NCBI GenBank assembly: GCA_004551945.1
Contig: SFPN01000033.1
Coordinates: 1 to 30,351, forward strand
Origin: Clostridiales bacterium
GTDB lineage: Bacteria > Bacillota > Clostridia > Oscillospirales > Oscillospiraceae
Direction: 5' to 3'
DNA: 30,351 nt
Under the pieces are notes generated by a model. That model did no database searches. It worked only from the letters and a program-made list of their open reading frames with translations, and was not told the origin of the DNA. A program made the position numbers and the translations under genes. Positions 28,426-30,351 of this stretch are shown here, in pieces. Positions within the stretch are counted from its first letter, which is position 1, and each line of letters starts with the position of its first letter.

Positions 28426-28446
28426 ATGATGCAAGAGGTGAGGGAA

Positions 28447-28821
28447 ATGTATGATGCAGACTTTTTTAGCCGCATTGGTATCCAGCAGATCTGCGAATTT
28501 TTCCGCCACGGTGATGAGTGGGACCCCACGGAGCCGGGCACCCTGGAGGAGCGGTTTCAGCGGCACGACCAGGGGTTTCTGAAGGCCTTGGAAACCTACC
28601 GGGACGAAATCCTGAAAACCGCCTGGGCGGAGCTGTCTCAGCCGGAGAAGGAAGGGGTCACAGAAAGCCTGTACGGCCCCATCCTGGACGAAGCCTTCGC
28701 CCTGGAAGCCATCCACTTTGAAGCCGGCTTCCGGGCGGGTGTTCTCCTGACAAAGCCCTGTAGGGGCGGCTGCCCCTACAGGGGCCGGGGTTCCAAACAA
28801 AAAGCCCTGTCAAAACCTTGA
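28447..28821 (+). CDS. Small uncharacterised protein with repeat-derived C-terminus
   Basis: This 124-residue protein is mostly helical (ERFQRHDQGFLKALETYRDEILKTAWAELSQPE, LDEAFALEAIHFEAGFRAGVLL). The first 101 residues resemble small Clostridia proteins of the DUF6809 type ending in a GFRLG-like helix; I hold this loosely. Residues 102-124 are encoded by a palindromic intergenic repeat (28756-28783) and the next hairpin, so the natural end has probably been replaced. Its TGA (28819-28821) lies inside the TTGACA of the next promoter. The start follows AGAGGTGA. Function is unknown. Confidence 0.65.
   Translation: MYDADFFSRIGIQQICEFFRHGDEWDPTEPGTLEERFQRHDQGFLKALETYRDEILKTAWAELSQPEKEGVTESLYGPILDEAFALEAIHFEAGFRAGVLLTKPCRGGCPYRGRGSKQKALSKP
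28756..28783. repeat. Short palindromic repeat inside the end of the small gene
   Basis: CCCTGTAGGGGC (28756-28767) and GCCCCTACAGGG (28772-28783) form a perfect 12-bp stem with a GGCT loop. A 10-bp direct repeat AAAGCCCTGT flanks the unit (28752-28761 and 28801-28810), which could be a duplication made on insertion. The TGTAGGGGCG core recurs at 30212-30221 in this window. Confidence 0.7.
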
Positions 28822-28827
28822 CAGGGC
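28804..28827 (-). terminator. Hairpin with minus-strand T run; its arm holds the next promoter's -35
   Basis: GCCCTGTCAA (28804-28813) pairs perfectly with TTGACAGGGC (28818-28827) around AACC. Read on the minus strand it is followed by TTTTTG, so it can act as a back-up intrinsic terminator for minus-strand transcripts coming from 29060. The right arm is also the -35 region of the + strand promoter. Confidence 0.55.
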
Positions 28828-28845
28828 AAAAGGGTATGGTATAAT
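28818..28845 (+). promoter_or_regulatory. Promoter of the + strand small RNA
   Basis: TTGACA (28818-28823), a 16-base spacer and TATAAT (28840-28845) with TGG in front make a consensus, extended -10 promoter. No ORF with a ribosome site follows it; instead a terminator-like hairpin ends about 95 bases downstream. Confidence 0.75.
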
Positions 28846-28851
28846 AAACAC

Positions 28852-28946
28852 ACGGGCACTGCGGCAAGCGGTTTCAGCCCGGTTCAAAACGATTTGCTAA
28901 ATACTAGAAACCGTCACTTTGCCGAGTGGCGGTTTCTGCCTTTTAT
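28852..28946 (+). ncRNA. Predicted short antisense RNA convergent with a micropeptide mRNA
   Basis: From the promoter at 28818-28845 a transcript of about 95 nt is expected, ending at the hairpin 28906-28937 and the following TTTTAT. It has no convincing ORF with a ribosome site. Its last ~45 nt are fully complementary to the 3' part of the minus-strand micropeptide mRNA. Its first ~30 nt resemble, in the same sense, the 5' end of that mRNA. The segment CGGUUUC (28869-28875) could also pair with GAAACCG of its own or the partner's hairpin. Boundaries are estimates. Confidence 0.55.
28906..28946. terminator. Shared bidirectional hairpin of two convergent small transcripts
   Basis: AGAAACCGTCACT (28906-28918) pairs with AGTGGCGGTTTCT (28925-28937) around TTGCCG. 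In the + RNA the single odd pair is a U-G wobble, in the minus RNA an A/C mismatch. TTTTAT follows on the + side (28941-28946), and a weaker T-rich stretch on the minus side. The minus-strand micropeptide ORF stops inside this stem. Confidence 0.7.
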
Positions 28947-28997
28947 ACGGATCGTCACGGTATAGTTACCGATATGGACCGTAATGGTAATAGGCAT
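28914..28997 (-). CDS. 27-residue micropeptide, beta-hairpin-like
   Basis: The ORF starts at ATG 28997 with AGGAGG 7 bases upstream and stops at TGA 28916-28914. The peptide begins MPITITVHIG, then N-Y-T-V-T-I-R-I-K-G, and ends NRHSAK. Hydrophobic and polar residues alternate on both sides of a Gly-Asn turn, suggesting a beta-hairpin rather than a membrane helix. The basic tail is encoded within the terminator stem. A near-consensus promoter lies upstream (29067-29095). The ending NRHSAK seems familiar to me from other gut Clostridia micro-ORFs, but I cannot verify this. Toxin, regulatory leader or signalling peptide are all possible. Confidence 0.6.
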   Translation of the reverse strand: MPITITVHIGNYTVTIRIKGRNRHSAK

Positions 28998-29004
28998 GGC
29001 CTCA

Positions 29005-29018
29005 CCTCCTTTCGGAGG
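29005..29018 (-). promoter_or_regulatory. GAAA-capped hairpin sequestering the micropeptide Shine-Dalgarno
   Basis: In the minus-strand RNA CCUCC, GAAA, GGAGG form a 5-bp stem with a GNRA tetraloop in which the 3' arm is the ribosome-binding site of the ORF at 28997. This would keep translation low until another RNA or structure opens it. Confidence 0.55.
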
Positions 29019-29024
29019 GCGTGA

Positions 29025-29095
29025 CCGAAACCGCCTGCCGTTGCAGCAGCACCCGTGTGTGGGATGATTCTACCATTTTCGACAAAACCTGTCAA
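29025..29095 (-). repeat. Inverted copy of the small-RNA promoter and 5' end (partner 28818-28877)
   Basis: Read on the minus strand, this segment shares with 28818-28877 on the + strand, in order: TTGACAGG, ATGGTA, AAT, ACACACGGG, CTGC, GGCA and GCGGTTTC, with small gaps. Promoter elements and the first ~30 transcribed bases are thus duplicated in inverted orientation around the micropeptide. Confidence 0.7.
29067..29095 (-). promoter_or_regulatory. Promoter of the micropeptide mRNA
   Basis: On the minus strand TTGACA (29095-29090), 17 bases and TAGAAT (29072-29067) preceded by TGG form a strong extended promoter. Transcription should begin near 29060, giving a leader of about 62 nt before the ATG. 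It starts immediately after the asnA terminator. Confidence 0.78.
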
Positions 29096-29097
29096 CG

Positions 29098-29129
29098 AAA
29101 AACCCCCGCGCTGGTGATCCAGCGCGGGG
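29098..29129 (-). terminator. Intrinsic terminator of asnA
   Basis: CCCCGCGCTGG (29104-29114) and CCAGCGCGGGG (29119-29129) pair perfectly around TGAT, and on the minus strand the hairpin is followed by GTTTTT (29103-29098). It insulates asnA from the micropeptide promoter just beyond. Confidence 0.93.
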
Positions 29130-29150
29130 ATTTTGTATGCCGTTATTGTT

Positions 29151-30164
29151 TTACAGCAGGATGATCCCTGCGTCCTGGCAGGTCTGGATGGTCTCGTCGT
29201 CCCAGATGGAGGCCTGAACCTCGCCGATGTGGGCCTTGCCCAGCAGGAACATGGACAGGCGGGACTGGCCGATGCCGCCGCCGATGGTGAGGGGTAGCTC
29301 GTTGTTCAGCAGCATCTTGTGGAAGGTCAGCTCCCGGCGGTCGTCGCAGCCGGCGATGGTCAGCTGGCGGTCCAGGGCTTCCGCGTCCACCCGGATGCCC
29401 ATGGAGGACAGCTCGATGGCGTGGCCCAGGGTGTCGTTCCACAGGAGAATGTCGCCGTTGAGCTGCCAGTCGTCGTAGTCCGGGGCGCGGCCGTCGTGGG
29501 GCTTGCCGGACTTCAGAGCGCCGCCGATCTGCATAAGGAAGGTGGTGGGGTGGTCCTTCAGCCAGGCGTCCTCCCGCTCCTTGGGGGTCAGGTCGGGGTA
29601 TTTGTCCTCCAGCTCCTGGGAGGTGACGAAGGAGACGTCCTTGGAGATCCGGGGCAGGCCGGACAACTGGGAGAACACGGACTGGATGGTGCTCTGGGTG
29701 TCTGCCATGGCGGCCACGATGGCTTGCACGGTCTTTTTCAGATAGTCCACGTTCCGGTCCCGGGGAGCGATCACCTTTTCCCAGTCCCACTGGTCCACGT
29801 AGATGGAGTGGAGGTTGTCGGGAATCTCGTCCCGGCGGATGGCGTTCATGTCGGTGACCAGACCCTCGCCCACGGGGAAGTGGTAGTTGTGCAGGGCCAG
29901 ACGCTTCCACTTAGCCAGGGAGTGGACCACCTGGGCGTCCCGCTGGGCGGCGGGCACGTCGAAGGAGACGGGGCGCTCCACGCCGTTCAGGTTGTCGTTC
30001 AGGCCGGAGGCGGCCTCCACAAACAGGGGGGCGGAGACCCGGCGCAGGTGGAGGTTCCCGCAGAGGGTGTCCTCAAAGACCCGCTTGAGCAGGGCGATGG
30101 CCTTCTGGGTGTCATACAGGTTCAGCAGGGGCGCGTAGTCAGCGGGGATATAGGTTTTGGACAT
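29151..30164 (-). CDS. asnA: Aspartate-ammonia ligase (asparagine synthetase A)
   Basis: AsnA makes asparagine from aspartate, ammonia and ATP and has a class II aminoacyl-tRNA-synthetase-like fold. The 337-residue product has the family N-terminus (YDTQKAIALLKRVFEDTL), RVSAPLFVEAASGLNDNLNG, VVHSLAKWKRLAL, GLVTDMNAIRRDE, and LHSIYVDQWDWEKVI. The C-terminal part has LNGDILLWNDTLGHAIELSSMG and TIGGGIGQSRLSMFLLGKAHIGEVQ. Length matches the usual 330 or so. ATG 30164 follows AAAGGAG; a longer reading runs into a repeat. No clear promoter is seen upstream, where a palindrome fragment and a transposase gene begin. Confidence 0.97.
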   Translation of the reverse strand: MSKTYIPADYAPLLNLYDTQKAIALLKRVFEDTLCGNLHLRRVSAPLFVEAASGLNDNLNGVERPVSFDVPAAQRDAQVVHSLAKWKRLALHNYHFPVGEGLVTDMNAIRRDEIPDNLHSIYVDQWDWEKVIAPRDRNVDYLKKTVQAIVAAMADTQSTIQSVFSQLSGLPRISKDVSFVTSQELEDKYPDLTPKEREDAWLKDHPTTFLMQIGGALKSGKPHDGRAPDYDDWQLNGDILLWNDTLGHAIELSSMGIRVDAEALDRQLTIAGCDDRRELTFHKMLLNNELPLTIGGGIGQSRLSMFLLGKAHIGEVQASIWDDETIQTCQDAGIILL

Positions 30165-30210
30165 AGTGATAACTCCTTTCGGGTTGTGTAGACAAAGGGA
30201 AGAGGGCTGG

Positions 30211-30230
30211 TTGTAGGGGCGATTCACGAA
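30211..30230. repeat. Half of a palindromic intergenic repeat
   Basis: TTGTAGGGGCGATTCACGAA is, as I remember it, one arm of a palindrome common in gut Clostridia genomes (arm, then the complementary GAATCGCCCCTAC). Here the second arm is missing: the sequence changes at about 30231 to that leading into the transposase gene. Also shares TGTAGGGGCG with the repeat at 28759-28768. Confidence 0.5.
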
Positions 30231-30266
30231 CATGAGTATGTCGTTAAGTCATCAACCCCCAATTTG

Positions 30267-30275
30267 TGGTATAAT
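30267..30275 (+). promoter_or_regulatory. Extended -10 promoter of the transposase gene
   Basis: TGG followed by the consensus TATAAT (30270-30275) lies 29 bases before the ATG at 30305. The -35 position is poor, as is typical of extended -10 promoters. Confidence 0.6.
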
Positions 30276-30304
30276 GAAGATATTCCACAAAAGGACTGAT
30301 GAGC

Positions 30305-30351
30305 ATGGCAAGATACGAAACGATAGGTTTTTGGGAATTTCAGAAGCGCTT
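30305..30351 (+). mobile_element. Start of a probable IS1595-type transposase gene (partial)
   Basis: The last 47 bases read MARYETIGFWEFQKR and continue beyond the window. FWEFQKRF-like starts followed by a Cys-rich zinc ribbon are, from memory, typical of IS1595-family transposases, which end in an ISXO2-like domain. AAGGA (30291-30295) lies 9 bases before the ATG at 30305. Only 15 residues are visible, so the family is tentative. The left inverted repeat of the element should lie between about 30231 and 30265. Confidence 0.5.

Noticed and set aside
28384..28800. A 138-codon minus-strand frame opposite the small gene at 28447
   Set aside because: It runs through the divergent promoters and has no ribosome site; the + strand frame has a matching promoter and start.
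28852..28946. tRNA or known riboswitch in the small-RNA segment
   Set aside because: No cloverleaf or anticodon arm can be drawn and no riboswitch core is recognisable; no tRNA or rRNA gene was found anywhere in the window.

Overview
The window looks like the chromosome of a fairly GC-rich, endospore-forming Clostridia member of the Oscillospiraceae type (Flavonifractor/Lawsonibacter/Intestinimonas-like). The basis is Firmicutes-type ribosomal and RNA polymerase proteins with strong Shine-Dalgarno (SD) sites, dipicolinate synthase genes (dpaA-dpaB, a sporulation marker), an SLH-domain surface protein, and short palindromic intergenic repeats of a kind I remember from gut Firmicutes. The genus is an inference from protein style, not a database match.

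Positions 1-7890 hold the distal spc operon and the alpha operon, all on the + strand: 3' end of rplF, rplR, rpsE, rpmD, rplO, secY, adk, map, a small KOW protein, infA, rpmJ, rpsM, rpsK, rpsD, rpoA, rplQ, then a strong intrinsic terminator. Together they supply ribosomal proteins, the Sec translocon channel, adenylate kinase, N-terminal Met removal, IF-1 and the RNA polymerase alpha subunit. Positions 7922-9288 carry a two-gene unit: a flavodoxin-fold NAD(P)H oxidoreductase and a cytidylate-kinase-like protein. Positions 9339-17297 are rpoB-rpoC with their own strong promoter and a leader of about 218 nt. They are detached from the usual rplKAJL and rpsLG-fusA neighbours.

Positions 17372-20682 hold murB, translationally coupled to an unknown protein with a Met/Gly-rich tail, followed by dpaA-dpaB and a long bidirectional terminator. 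From there most genes are on the minus strand: a secreted M14-type peptidase with three SLH repeats, a PutP-type Na+/solute symporter preceded by a perfect 34-bp palindrome, a TetR regulator, an AlaX-type alanyl-tRNA editing protein, and a small ribbon-helix-helix protein. The last of these is divergent from a small + strand protein whose 3' end has been rewritten by a palindromic repeat. asnA lies near the right end, and the window closes inside the first codons of a probable IS1595-type transposase.

The most unusual part is the intergenic segment 28818-29095. It encodes two convergent short transcripts, each driven by a near-consensus promoter. The promoters and the first ~30 transcribed bases are inverted copies of each other, and the transcripts meet at one shared hairpin. 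The minus-strand transcript carries a 27-codon ORF whose SD sits in a GAAA-capped hairpin and whose stop codon lies inside the shared terminator stem. The layout resembles a type I toxin-antitoxin or other RNA-regulated micropeptide locus, but the peptide does not look like a classical membrane toxin. It is my best candidate for an undescribed system here.
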